From: Porphyra umbilicalis
Lineage: Eukaryota; Rhodophyta; Bangiophyceae; Bangiales; Bangiaceae
NCBI GenBank assembly: GCA_002049455.2
Contig: KV919093.1
Coordinates: forward strand, 18,866-82,865
Length of the DNA: 64,000 nucleotides
Direction: 5' to 3'
The notes beneath the pieces are model-generated. The model saw nothing but the letters and a program-made list of their open reading frames with translations, ran no database searches and had not been told where the DNA came from. Below are positions 1 to 16,143 of the stretch, piece by piece. Made by a program: the position numbers and the translations under genes. Positions within the stretch are counted from its first letter, which is position 1; each line of letters opens with the position of its first letter.

Positions 1-1139
1 TGCACCGCACGTCGCCCATCTGAAAGAGGCCATAGGGCAGGCTCCTGCCGGCACCCGTGGCGACCTGCGCCCACACCCCCTCCCCGTCGTCGGCCGACAG
101 CAGCCGGTAGTCAGACGCGGAGCCGGCCTCGGCCCACCGCCGTTCATCGCCGACATAGGCGGCCGGCTGGAAGGAGAGCATGCGGAAGCCCATCGTCTTG
201 GCCGCCCGCACCACGTCGGGAATTTGCCGCACGTTGCCCGGCTGCACGGTCATGTTGTGGGCAACGTAAAAGTCGACGCCGTGCTCCCGCTTGAGGCGCT
301 TCATCATGTCCATGAAGCGCGCGCGCGCCGGGTGCAGGTCCGCCTCAGAGGTTACCCGCCGCGCGCCGCGGCGGCCGACCATAAACGAGTCAAAGTGCAC
401 CGCCCAGTCGAGGCGGTCAAAGCGGCGGCTGCCGTCGGGCCGCACCGCCAGCCGCACCAGGTACTCGAAATCAAAGTCGCCGTGCGTAAAGGACATGGGC
501 GTCAGGCGGCCGTAGAAGCGCATCACCTCGAGCGCCGCCGCGTGGTCCTCTGCGGGCAGCAGTGACACTTCGCCGCCAATGAGCTGGCAGTGCCCGTGCG
601 GGCCGCGGAGCTCAGAGAGCGTGGACATTTGCCGCGCAACCTCCGTGACCGTATGGGCACCGTCGATGCGCACCTTGTTGGCGTCGGCATTGTGGTAGCA
701 TGGTGTGCAGGCAAAGTTGCACTGTGGGAGAAACGGGGTAGGGGAGGTGGGCGAGGAGGGGACAGACGACCAGCAGCAGACACAAAGTGGGACGCCACGG
801 CACGGCAAATGCATGAGCACAAGACGTACAGCCATCACGACACCAAAAGAAGCAGCAAGCGCACCCCGTCGGTCAGGTGGGTGTCCCCGCTCGCCGACAG
901 GGCCACCACCCGCCGCCGACCTCCCCCGCCACGCGGCGCAGCCGGACGCACCCGCCAGTCGTGCACCGCGCCGCCCCTCACCCTCTGCGGCACGGCGACC
1001 CCCCCCCCCGGCGCCCACCGCGCGGCCGCCGCACCTTTGGAAACACCCCGTGGGTGCCCTCACACCCCGGCGTCAGCCGCCCGAGCATTTGCGCCTCGTT
1101 GCGCGCGCGGTCGGGGAGCTCTGCAAAGCGCCGCATCAT
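1..1139 (-). CDS. Radical SAM domain protein (3' end beyond window)
   Basis: This is a radical S-adenosylmethionine protein of unknown substrate, in two visible exons. Exon 1 (1139-1035) starts at a tandem ATG and encodes a conserved-looking block ending Gly-Thr-His-Gly-Val-Phe-Pro-Lys. The intron runs from GTGCGG at 1034 to a CTCCCACAG acceptor at 722. Exon 2 (721 to the edge) opens with CNFACTPCYHN, a CxxxCxxC motif that would bind the [4Fe-4S] cluster, and continues in frame through IGGEVSLLP, THGDFDFEYL and AHNMTVQPGN blocks. Both exons are in phase 0. The same block order is familiar to me from uncharacterised actinobacterial radical-SAM proteins, so this may be an old transfer, but that is from memory. 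The start could lie further upstream: the sequence before 1139 is low-complexity and gives no better exon. Confidence 0.8.
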
Positions 1140-2988
1140 CCGCTCCTCGCTGCCGGGGACTTGACCTGCGGCGCGGCGGCCATCAGCGCCCCACAGGTGC
1201 CCCACAAGAGCCCCACGAGAACCCCACAGGTACCCCACGTCCGCGCGCGAGGCGGGCACCCGCCGCGCCAGTCACGGGCGCCCCAACGAGGCGTGGAGCA
1301 AAAGGGAGGGAGAGCCGCGTCAGCTCAATGTCCACCCCGCCACGCGCCATTGGCGCCACTCCCACTCCCCAAGCAGCCGGCGCGTCGGCCGCCAGGGCCA
1401 CCCCCACCCGCCGGCGTCCCCCCCCCCCGCCACCCGTGCGCTCACTGCCGCCGGCACAGCACCCCCCCCGCCGAGCCCCCCCGCCCCCCCCGCCACCCCC
1501 CAAAAAACGTACCCGGCCGCGTTTGCCGCTCCAGCTGCACGACCGCCCGCAGCGCCGTCTGCCACATGCGCACCGGCGCGCCGAGGAGGTGCGCCACACC
1601 GCCGCCGCCGCCGCCGCTGGTGCGGGTGGCGTCGGCCCCCACCGCCGGCGTCGCGTCGACGGTGGCGGCCCCGTCGGCCGCCGCCCGCCCCGCGGCGGCA
1701 GCGGCGTGCATGGCGACCGCGCGGCGGCCGCGGCCGCGGCCGACCGCCGCGGCCGCGTGGCGGCCGCCCAACCCCCTGCGACGCGGGGACGCCACGCGCC
1801 CACGGGGGGCGGTTAGGGCGGGGGCGGCGGGCACAAAGGCGGCCGCCACGGGTGGCCGCGGGCGGCCACCGCCGGCCGCCGGGGGGGGCGCCGCCATGGT
1901 GGGAGAGGGCCCGGGGGGGTCGGTCGGGCGAGCGGGCGGCGGGCCCGTACGGCCGGTGGGCGCAGTGCGGGGCAGGTCGCAGGGGGGGGGAGGGGGGGAT
2001 GGGGAAGGGGGAGGACGACCCGCCCCAGAGCCCAATGCGCACTGCCGGCGGCGGCGGCGGGGCGGTCAGGCGCACCGGGGGCGGGGCGGGGATGGCCAGC
2101 GCCGACGCAGGCAGCCTCCACGACCCCGCGGCGGCTCGGGCGTGAGCGACGCCCGGCGCCGGCGCGGTGGCGGGAGAAATACCTTGACGAGACGAAGAAA
2201 TGGTCGACGGCTCGGGTCGGGTCGAGACACTATGGCGGCGGCGGCGGGCCCGTCCTGGGACGGTGTCGACGATGGCGGCCGCGCACGTGTCGGCCGCCCG
2301 ACTGCGCGGGCGCGGCAGGCTCACCCTCCACGGGCAGGGCAGGGTCAACGGGCGCCGCGTGGGTTGGCGCCGCGCGGGTGGAGGGGTTGGCGGGCCCACG
2401 GGATCCGATGGGATCCAACGGCGAATGGCCCCAACGGAGTTGTGTTTGTTTCGACGCTCGTACATAGGATACGGGTCTCGAGAGGGGGGGTGTTTGGATC
2501 CGGATCGGGCTGCAGCGGGGAGGTGGGGTTGTCGATCTGGCCCGCAGGCCATGGCCCTCGCGCCAGGCACAGTAGACAGGTCCACTGAATTTGAAATCAG
2601 GATGAAAGGATCGGGACTCGGTTCCGCTGAAACCGCATGCTGTACAAGCACATCCATGTGGAGGCAACAGCGGATTAATACATAGGAGGTGACGTCGTGC
2701 TGACCCTCCAGACTGCCGTGCAGTTCTGCGAAAGGCCCTGTGCTGCTGACGCTGGTGGTGTCCACATGTGCATGCCTGACGGACATGACAGGGCAGCGGG
2801 ACGCTGGCGTCGTCATTGTGTACCCACAAACTTGGCGATCGTACAGGGTCCCTCGTGCGACAAGGACAACAACTGCGAAGCGTAACCCCGTAGAGCCAGC
2901 CAGGCGCCTAATAAACGACGTGCATCTTGCTCCGCTTAGCCCTTCATCGACATCCCCTCCCCCCCACCGCCCCACAGCACCCCGACGC
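1140..2988. other. Spacer, low-complexity GC-rich then ordinary
   Basis: The spacer lies between the radical-SAM gene and the 3' end of the kinase. 1190-1260 carries imperfect short repeats of a CCCCACAGGTGC type. 1400-2150 is almost pure G/C with many homopolymers and no convincing frame. 2400-2980 has ordinary composition. I recognise no gene here. Long open frames on both strands follow from the scarcity of A/T-containing stop codons. Confidence 0.6.
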
Positions 2989-5031
2989 TTACTGCGACGG
3001 CCGCATCTGCCGCTGCTGCATCGGGTACCCCGCCGCCGCCGCCGCAGCCTGTTGTTGCGACGCTTGGTGTACCGCCGCTGCGTGTTCCGCCTGCGCCGCC
3101 GCCGCCGCTTGCGCCGCCGCCGCCGCCTGGTGCTGCTGCTGCGCCGCCGCCGCGTACTGGGCTTGCGCCGCCGTCATGGCCGCCGCCGCCGCCGCCGCCT
3201 GCGCTTGCGGGTCCATGCCCGGCGCCCCGTACGCGTACGGCCCCGCCCCGCCCATGCCCAGCGCGCCCGCGGCGGAGCCCGCGGGCATGCCGCCCATGGG
3301 CGACGGCCCCCGGTCGCCGCGGAGCGACGACAGGTCGTTCTTGATGGGTGCGCCCCCCGTGGAGCCGCGGCAGGTGCCCGCAATCCACGGGTGCGTCAGC
3401 GCCTGCACGGCGCTGGGGCGGGCGGCAGGGTCCCGCGTCAGCAGCCACTTGACCGCGTGCTGCGCTTCGGGGGAGATGTGCGACCAGAGGGCGTCTGGGT
3501 AGGACATGCGCCCCTCAATGATCATGTTGATGACCGTACGGGTGTGCGAAGAGTTGAACGGCCGCACGCCGGTGAGGAGCTCGTAGAGCAGCACGCCCGC
3601 CGCCCACAGGTCCACCTTCTCGTCGTACGAGTCGGCGGTGAGTACCTCGGGGGAGCAGTAGAGGGGGGTGCCGACCTTGGACATGAGCTTGTCTCCGCCA
3701 TCCACCAGAATGTTGGAGAGGCCAAAGTCGGCCAGCTTGACGTTGAATGGCCAGGTGTTAGATGTACACAAGAGGTTGTCCGGCTGTCGGGGCGTGAAGG
3801 CAACAACAACAAACCGGTGGACAACGGATGCAAGTGACCCAAATCGATAGCAGAAAAGCAGCCAGAGGCAGACCAGCCGAAGCGAGCAGTGCGTTAGAAG
3901 CAGAACGAGCAACAGCCACCCAACTCAAACCGCACCTCCACCCGAAAATGCAGAGCGAGCAGACCGCCCAAGCGAACCACCATGGCGCACGCGCACCCGC
4001 CCACGTACCTTCAAATCACGGTGCACAATGTTGTGCTTGTGAAGGTAGGCCAGCCCGTGCAGGATGTCGCGCATAATCGACGCCGCGTGGTGCTCTGAAA
4101 ACGTCTTGTGCTCCGCAATGATGCTGAAGAGCGCCCCCCCCGGCATGTACTCGAGGACAATGTAAATCTTCTCCTCCGTGTCAAACAGGTCGTACAGCCG
4201 CACCACGTTTTTGTGGTTGACTTGGCGCAGGATCTCCAACTCGCGCTGGATGTGGAGCTGCGAGCGCAGCTGCGTGCGGCTCTTGCGAATGACCTTGACG
4301 GCAAAGCGCTCAAAGGTGCGGCGGTCCTTGGCGAGGAGCACCCGCCCAAAGTGGCCCTCGCCGAGCACCGCCACCAGCGCGTAGTAGTCCTTGATGCTGC
4401 TCTTGGACGCCGACACGAGGAGCCGCAGCCACTCGTCATACTCGGCCGCATTCTCCACGTGGTACGTCTCCGAGCGGTGGGGCAGCGCGACGGAAATCTC
4501 CAGGTGGGACCGGTCCCCCTCCACCTTGGCGTGCGGCAGGGAGATGTCGTACTCGGGCGTCTCGTCCTCCTCCTTTTTGAAGCAGGACAGTTTGGCGCCG
4601 TCGAGCACCAGCAGCCGGTTCTTGCGGTGCATGAAAAACATGCCGTCGCGGTCGAGGAACTTGCCCTTCTTGAGCACCCACCCGCGCTTTTGGCTGGCCG
4701 GCCCGTAGCGCATCTCGGGGGGCGCCGTCGAGTCCTCCAGCTGGTCCAAGCCGCCCGCGGCAGAGCCGACGACGGCGCCCCGCGCCGCGGGCGTCTCGGC
4801 GTCGCCCATCGCCTCGTCCCCCCCCCGCCCAGAGGTGGCGGGCGCCGGCGCGGCCGACGCGGCGGCCGCGCCGCCATACCCCACCGCCCCCGTCACGCCG
4901 CGCGCCAACGTGCCGGCGCCCCCAAAACCCGGCGTGTTCATCGCCGCCAAGCCGACGCCCGCCGGCCGCGCGGGGCCGCGCGGGTAGCCGCCTTGCCCCG
5001 CCCCGCCCGCGGACCCACCGTCCCCATTCAT
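2989..5031 (-). CDS. PH-domain serine/threonine protein kinase, CAMK/PKD-like
   Basis: This is a signalling kinase in two exons: 5031-4009 and 3783-2989. The intron starts GTACGT and ends CCCCGACAG, and the join restores HRDLKPDNLL. From the ATG at 5031, residues 1-110 are Gly/Ala-rich. A PH domain lies at about 115-205 (starting KRGWVLKKGK), and the kinase domain begins near 217 with GEGHFGRV. K246 is the ATP lysine in FAVKV, D339 the catalytic Asp in HRDLK, and D360 the Mg-binding Asp in ADFGLSN. The activation segment ends in CSPE instead of APE. The last ~95 residues are an Ala/Gln-rich tail. A PH domain directly before a CAMK-type kinase resembles protein kinase D without its C1 domains. 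5031 is the first in-frame ATG, but the frame is open upstream to about 6033 and includes plausible protein near 5180-5290, so an upstream exon is possible. Confidence 0.85.
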
Positions 5032-6704
5032 GACGCCCCCGACCGAGGGGGTGGTGGTCGCCCCCGCCGCCGCCGCCGCCGCCGCCGCTGCCGCCGCGGT
5101 CGCAGCCGCCACGCCCCCGCCGGTGCCCCCGCCGGCGCCACCCCCACCGCCCGAGCCGCCGGCACCGCCCAGCGACGGGGCGCTCAGCAGCAACGGCGCG
5201 GCGCGCCGGTAGACACAGGCGTCCCCCCACGAGGCCGCCGCGAGCGGTGACCGCCACGGGTGGGAGCCAAACGTGCCACAGCCGGCCGCCCGACCGCGCC
5301 CGTCGCCCGGCCGCCGCGCCAACGACGCGCCGGCGGCGGCGGCCGCGCGCGTCGCGGCGCTGGGGGGGCGGCGGGGGGGGGCGACGCGCCCGCCGCGGCG
5401 CAGCAGGGGCACCAGTCGGGCGGGCAAAGTGCCCCGGGGGGAGCGCCGCCCGGCGCAACCGCTGCCGCTGCTGCTGCTGCTGCTGCCGCCGCCGCCGCCG
5501 CCGCCGCTGCCGCTCGCGCCGCCGCCGCACGGCCAGAGGCTGGTGCTGCTGCGCCTCGGGCTGCGGGTGGCCGCCGCCCCCGTCGCGAGGACCCTGCGGG
5601 AAAGGGGGGGGGGGGGTGGGTGTGGGGAGCGAGCGCCTGCAATACGACCAGGGTGTGGCCGACCACGAGCACGCAGCGGCGGCACAGGGACGCTGCTCGG
5701 CGCGCGTCGCGGGCGTCGCGCGCTGCCGACGCGCGGGCGGGCGGGCGGGGGTCCAAAACCAGACGCCGCGCGCGCGTCGTGCCGAGACGCGCGCGGGGCG
5801 TCGTCGTCCGCAAGGGGAGTGTGCCCAATGGGGGTGCGCGTCGGCGCGCAAGAAGACGGCGCGGCGGCACGGTGGCACGGCGGGGGCGTCGGCGGTCGCG
5901 TGGCGCCGCAGCGGCAGCGCCAAGGGGCGGGCGGGGGACGCGCGGCGGGGGCGGCGGCGGCGAGCGAGCACCTGCGCACGTCGACACCGGGGGTGCAAAG
6001 GCGACTGCCCCCGCAACCGCCGTGCACTCCCACCGCGGCCGCTTCGTGCGCCCGGTCGGCGCTGCGGTCCTCGTGTTGCGCGGGGGCTCCCGCGTGCCCG
6101 CCTGTGTGGCTGGGAGCGCCCCGGAGGCGCCGTTTCCACGCGCAAAGTCATGGGGCGGCGGGGGGAACGGACGCTGTTGCTTGTGGTGCCATTGGAGGCG
6201 CCAGGGCGGGGACCAACCAAATCGGTCGGCGATGCGTGAATGGGAGTGGGCAAACTTCCGGTACAGCCATTGAATTCGGTGAGTTTGCACACCTAGATGT
6301 GGTGCAAAGTGAGGTTAGCATATGGTCGTTGCGGACGGCATCTTGAATTCCTTCCACGCCGTGCAAGTACAGTTGCTGTGGCAATGCATGCATCCAACCG
6401 GTCTGCTGTTAACCGCAGACTGGTGCAGCTGTCAAGTAGCACCCTCCAGTGGGCATTTGCTCTGCCAATAATGTGCTGTCCTCTATTGCCGTCGGCCCTC
6501 TTCTGGTCAACGGCGGCAGGTGTGCGGCCTGGTCGCTAGGCCGCCTCGCGACTGCCGCTACGACCGCTTCCGCCATTGCCCCCGCCGCCCCTTGCTGCTG
6601 CCCGCCGCCTTCACGGCCCTGGGCACGTCTGCTGGACCCCCCCTCGCTGCCGCCGGCGCTGACAGAGAGGGCGTGGCACCCCCATCCCCCCCCCCCCCCC
6701 CACG
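5032..6704. other. Divergent spacer between kinase and methyltransferase
   Basis: This head-to-head spacer must hold both promoters. 5032-6030 is very GC-rich, with triplet runs at 5060-5110 and 5460-5520, and may hold an unresolved N-terminal exon of the kinase. 6230-6600 has near-ordinary composition and is the likeliest promoter region. I see no clear TATA box or other regulatory site. Confidence 0.5.
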
Positions 6705-7870
6705 ATGCCGACGCCACCCGGCACGCCGCCGCCCCCCCCCCCCCCGGACGCCTTCAACCACGCGTCCACGTGGGACACCTTTTACGCGCCCACCCCCCCC
6801 CCGTCCCCCCCGCCGCCAGCCGGCGGCGGCCGCGAAAACGATGGCGACGAGTGCGACGGCGGCAGCCCCGCCCCGCCGCCGTCCCCGTCGCCGCCCGCGT
6901 CGGACGCGTCGACCGCCGACGGCGTGTACGACTGGTACTCGGCCGACGCCTTCCTCGCCGCCACCGCCGCGCGGCTGCTCCCCCCGACCGCCCGCGTGTG
7001 CGACGTTGGCTGCGGCACGTCGGCGGTGCTGCCGCTCCTCGTCGACGAGTATGGGTGGGGGGTCGCCGCCGCCGACGGCACCCCCGCCGCCGCAGCGGCG
7101 CCCCGCCTGACGGGCGTCGACTTTTCGCGCGTCGCCATTGCCGCCGCGTCTGCCCGCGGCGGCCGCCGCGGCATCACCCACGTGGTCGGCGACGCGCGCG
7201 CGCTCGCCGCCGCCGTTGGGGGCGGCTGGGACGCGCTCCTCGACAAGGGCTGCCTCGACTGCTTTGTGTCGGGCGGCAAGGGCGGCGGCGACGGCGGCGG
7301 CGGCGGCGGCGGCGACGGCGCCGCCGCCGCCGCGCCGCCCGCCCGTGAGGGCGGCGCGGGGGCGGGGGCGGCAACGGCGGCGGCGGCAACGGCGGGCGGC
7401 GTGGCCGCCCTCCCCCGCCGCCTCGCCGACGTGCGCGCCTACTTGACGGGCGTCGCGTCGGCGCTGGCGCCCGGCGGCTACTGGCTGCTCGTCGCCGTCT
7501 CGGCGGCGGACGTGGTCGGCCTCGTCGAGACGGGCGCGTTGCGGGTGGACGCCCGCACGGCGGGGGCGGGGGGGGGGGGGCGCCCCCGCCGCGCGCCCCC
7601 GCCGCGTGGGGCGACGGCGCGCCGCCGCACGGCGGCCGCTGGGGGGTCGGCCTGACCGTGACAGAGGTGCGGTCGTGGCGGGAAAAGCACCTGTATATCG
7701 TGCGGCGGGCGGTCGACGTGGCGGCGGCGGCGGCGGCGGCGGCGGCCGACGGGCCACCGCCGCCGCTGCGCGTCGTGTGCGAGGAGTGTGAGTGGGGCGT
7801 CCCCGCCGCCGCCGTGCCGGGTGCGTGTGGGGGGTGCGGCGCGCGCCTGCGGCGCTTTGCCTTGAGTTGA
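6705..7870 (+). CDS. METTL13/EEF1AKMT4-like SAM-dependent methyltransferase with C-terminal zinc-ribbon-like motif
   Basis: This is a class I methyltransferase of the group that includes eEF1A lysine methyltransferases. The first ~75 residues are Pro-rich and likely disordered. YDWY near residue 74 opens the domain. Motif I is VCDVGCGTSAVLP (97-109), followed by TGVDFSRVAI and then WDALLDKGCLDCFVSG. That last block matches the xxDKGTLDxL signature of METTL13 and EEF1AKMT4. A post-motif ALAPGGYWLLV strand follows. The frame breaks in the G-run at about 7571-7580: downstream, a frame consistent with one missing base encodes GLTVTEVRSWREKHLYIV, the expected last strand. The C-terminus adds a CEEC-x12-CGGC pattern (about 7771-7848), a possible zinc ribbon not usual in this family. 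The frameshift is probably a homopolymer error. The substrate is an inference from family. Confidence 0.75.
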
Positions 7871-8130
7871 GAAAAAAAAGCGGCGCACGAGCCATGCCGT
7901 CGCGCACAGGAGGGCGCCGCCGCGCCGCCGCCCCCGCCCGCCGCTCGCGTCAGAGGCGGGCGGTCGACGGCCGGCGCGGGCGGGGCGGGGCGTCGGGGCT
8001 GTGCGGGCCCGCGGCGCGACCCGCCCGTCGTCGCGCACCCGCCCGCAGGGGCGGGCGCGGCGGCCCGACGCGGGCGGCGGGGCGGGGCGGCGGCGGCCGG
8101 TCGGCACGCGCCGCCGCCCCCGCGGCGGCG

Positions 8131-8279
8131 GTCGGTCGGTCGGTCGGTCGGTCGGTCGGGCGCGCGCCACGGCGCCCCGTGGCGGCGGCAGCGCCGCGCG
8201 CCGCCACCCCCGCCGCCGCCCGTCGGTCGGTCGGGCGCGCGCCACGGCGCCCCGTGGCGGCGGCGGCGCCGCGCGCCGC
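8131..8279. repeat. GTCG tetranucleotide run and duplicated 54-bp unit
   Basis: Seven copies of GTCG run from 8131 to about 8158. They lead into a 54-base unit at 8151-8204 that is repeated at 8226-8279 with a single mismatch, giving a period of 75. It lies outside any gene. Confidence 0.9.
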
Positions 8280-9180
8280 AAAACCCGCCGCCGCCGCCGC
8301 AAACGCGCCGCCGGCGGGGGCACAGCGCGTTGATGAAATCTCGTGTCAGGTTCCAAGGTATCTGCAACAAGGCCGAACCGTATTGCTGCTCGACCCCTTT
8401 GCGTTCAGAGAGAGATCGAAAATGAGTACATAACTCCTCTTTGCCCAATCTTTAAGGAGAAGTTCACATCCTTCGAGACATATGTTGCGAGACTCGCCGC
8501 AATGATCCCTCGGAGGTCTCGGGGAAGAAGTGGAGCAAGACCCTGACGGAGGAAAGGATGTGACACCGGCCAGCATTGAGGATACATGCCAAAGATGCAT
8601 TGAAAGACACGGTCGCTTTATTGTTGCTCGGCGCGGGCACGGGTGGCAGAGCAGACACGAAATCGATAAGAAAGCCACGGTGTGCTACAGAGTCACGCAG
8701 ACATGTAGCTAACTGCACACAGCCGCAAACTCTGACAGAGCTACAGGCCACCGGACAACAGCAAGCTCACCATGTCAGCGACTCGCGGACACCACGCATG
8801 CATGTGCGTATGACACAAGTTACTCGACTTCGATGTCAGCAACACCCATTGGTTTGCAAAGAAACAGAAGCCAAGAAAGAGGAAGCCATCGCACATATGC
8901 ATGGTAAGGATACATGGGGGACGGGCGAGCGAACACGAAAAAGAAGTACGTGGTCAGTTCATCCAACCCATCCACCACCCACCCACCGCGCGCGTCACAC
9001 TATCCACACTGCGCCAGTGTGGATCCCCACCCAATCGCCACCACCACTAGTCCAGCGACTGCAAACGTCGTCCGGCCCGTCGTAGAGTGACTCCCCCCCG
9101 CCCCCGTGCGAGCTGGAGAGAATGCGTGGGATGGAGGGGATGCAGATAAGAATACGACAGGAACGAGGGCGGTCGGCAGG

Positions 9181-9308
9181 AGGGTGGGCGGGGCGATCGA
9201 ACAGAGGGTGGCCGGGGCTTCCGGCCAGGAGGGTGGGTGGGGCGGTCGACCAGAGGGTGGGCGGGGCGGTCCGCCAGGAGGGTGGGCCGAGCGGTCGGCC
9301 AGGAGAGC
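9181..9308. repeat. 24-25 bp minisatellite, about five copies
   Basis: Successive units begin GGGTGG and end in CCAGA or CCAGGA, with a variable GGCGGTC core. The units alternate between 24 and 25 bases. The block is intergenic. Confidence 0.85.
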
Positions 9309-10617
9309 GAGCGGGGATGTTGGCAGCACTTGTGCACTTGGGCGGCAGCCAGGAGCGGGGCTGGGGGCAGCATGGCAGTCACCTGCACACATGCCGAGGG
9401 CGCGCATTGGCGCCGCCCAGCACTTCGAATTATTATTAATCGCCCCGCTATCCCCAAGCACAAGGCTTGACGTTTTCCAGCCCGCTGGTTGGCTGCCCGG
9501 TTGACCGGGGGCGCATCCTGGGTCCCCATTGGTAGCAGACTATCATGCCAACAGGTACTGAACAAAGTCTGGCTGACACAAGCTACGACGGTGAGGCGTC
9601 CGAGCAGAGGTCTCCATGTGCCCGCAAGAATGCATACTGTGTACGCCAAGTCTGCCTTGAACTGGGTGTGAAGGGTGCCGTTTGATCGCGCAAGGAGGAC
9701 CTGCCCCATGACCCTGCCAGAGCTCTGCACGGCAATGCCAGCAGCCGTCCCACTCTAGCGACACCGTTTGCGCCCCCATCCTCCCCGACCCCCTCGGCAT
9801 GTATGTGCAGCCCCCCTCGCCCCCCCCCCCCTGCCAGCAGGAGAAAGGAGTGGGAGAGGACAGGAAAGGAGGCAAGCACAAGTGTCCGTGGTTGGGCGGT
9901 GCCCGCAGCTATTGGGAGTAGACGAGTACGCACATGGGTAGGGGTGACCAGGTGGGTGGGGTAAGAAGGTCTCTGGGGGGGTCAGAAAGCCTTCTCAGAC
10001 AGAGCCTTTTAGAGATCGACACAGCGACATTTGCGAGGATGGTGTCACGAGGTTTGCTGCATGGAAAAATATTTCTCTCACGACCTCTCACGGTTCGCAT
10101 ATATTTTAAGTTCTCCGTGACCCAATTTGACAACGTGCTGTGGGCGGCGCGCGGGCGGCGCGGCGGCGCCGCGCGGCGGCGCCCGCCGCGCGTGCGCACA
10201 CGGGCAGGTTGGCCGCCGCCGCCGCCGGGGGGGGGGCGCCCACGGAAGCGGGTGGACGAGCCGCCCGCGCGCGGGGCGGGGCGCGCGGCACGCGCGCCCC
10301 GCGCCCGCCCATGCGGTGGACATGCTAATTTGGGGCTGCGCACCGTGGCACTTTTTTTTTTCTCCGTGCGCCTCTGCGCTGCGCGGCCGCGGCCGCCGCT
10401 CGTGCCGCCGGCCGGCCGCCACCCCCGCGTCGCGCCGCCCGCCCGCCGCCGCCGCCCGACGCGCGGGGGGCGCGACCCGACAGGCACGCGCGTCCCCCCC
10501 CCCCCCCCCCCAAACAGATCACCAGCAACCGCGGCCGCAAGCCGCCGTTTATGCTTGCGCCCCGCGCCACCCGCCACGACGCGCGCCGGCGCGCGCGCGC
10601 CCGTGTCCGTGCGGGGG

Positions 10618-15439
<4,822 letters not shown>

Positions 15440-15479
15440 CCTCTGCCCCGCCTCGGGGGGGGGATAAGCGGCGGTTGGA

Positions 15480-15481
<2 letters not shown>

Positions 15482-15514
<33 letters not shown>
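15482..15514. repeat. Poly-G run of 33
   Basis: 33 consecutive G residues lie about 40 bases upstream of the bZIP start codon, which reads on the opposite strand. A G-quadruplex could form here. The exact length may be an assembly estimate. Confidence 0.9.
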
Positions 15515-15515
<1 letters not shown>

Positions 15516-16062
15516 AGACCCAGGAAGATGGGTGTGGGGGTGCGGTGTCACCTCCTTGGCGTCGGTCAGGGAGGGCGAAGCGGCCACGGCGGGGGCGCAG
15601 GGAGGGGGGGGGGGGGGGGGGGAGGGTGGAGCGTACCGGTGCAACGCAGCCAAGCGGGCTTTCCGCACCACTCGCCCCCGCGTGGCGGCCCGGGTTCCCC
15701 CTCCCCCCTCCACCCGCACGCACCGTTTGCCTGGCGTAGGGCAGGTGTGTGGCTAGCGGGCAGCGGCGGCGGCGTCGTTGGCGCGACGCGGTATGTGGGG
15801 CGGCGGCAAGGCAAGGCCCTACTCGGAGAGGAGCGATGGCAGGTCGGCGGCGGCGGTGGCAGGTCGGTCGACGGGCGGGGGGAGGCCGGCCAAGGCGGCG
15901 GGGTCAGCGGCGGCAACCGGGCGGCCGGGCCGCCACCCACTAAAAGCGGTGACCACGGGGGCGCTGCGGCCGGCCGGCGGCCGGGGGGGGGGGTGGGAAA
16001 GCAGCGGCGGCTGCAGCGGTCGGGTCGCCGCGCCACCACATCCAAAAAAACGCCCTACCGTC

Positions 16063-16064
<2 letters not shown>

Positions 16065-16142
<78 letters not shown>
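16065..16142. repeat. Poly-C run of 78
   Basis: An uninterrupted run of 78 C, flanked by ordinary unique sequence (CTACCGTCAA before, GTTCCCCTG after). It is intergenic. Its length is unlikely to be exact in a read-based assembly. Confidence 0.9.

Positions 16143-16143
<1 letters not shown>

Larger units (their letters stand above)
7871..10617. other. Long spacer with two tandem-repeat blocks
   Basis: I recognise no gene. 7871-8330 is extremely GC-rich and repetitive. 8340-9170 has ordinary composition. 9181-9308 is a minisatellite. 9310-10135 is ordinary, and 10135-10617 returns to GC-rich low complexity. The lower-GC stretches would be the places to look for promoters or small RNAs, but I see no tRNA-like or other RNA structure I can support. 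Confidence 0.5.

Noticed and set aside
2910..2915. AATAAA on the plus strand
   Set aside because: It would end a plus-strand gene, but no plus-strand gene is visible upstream, and the kinase that ends nearby is on the opposite strand.
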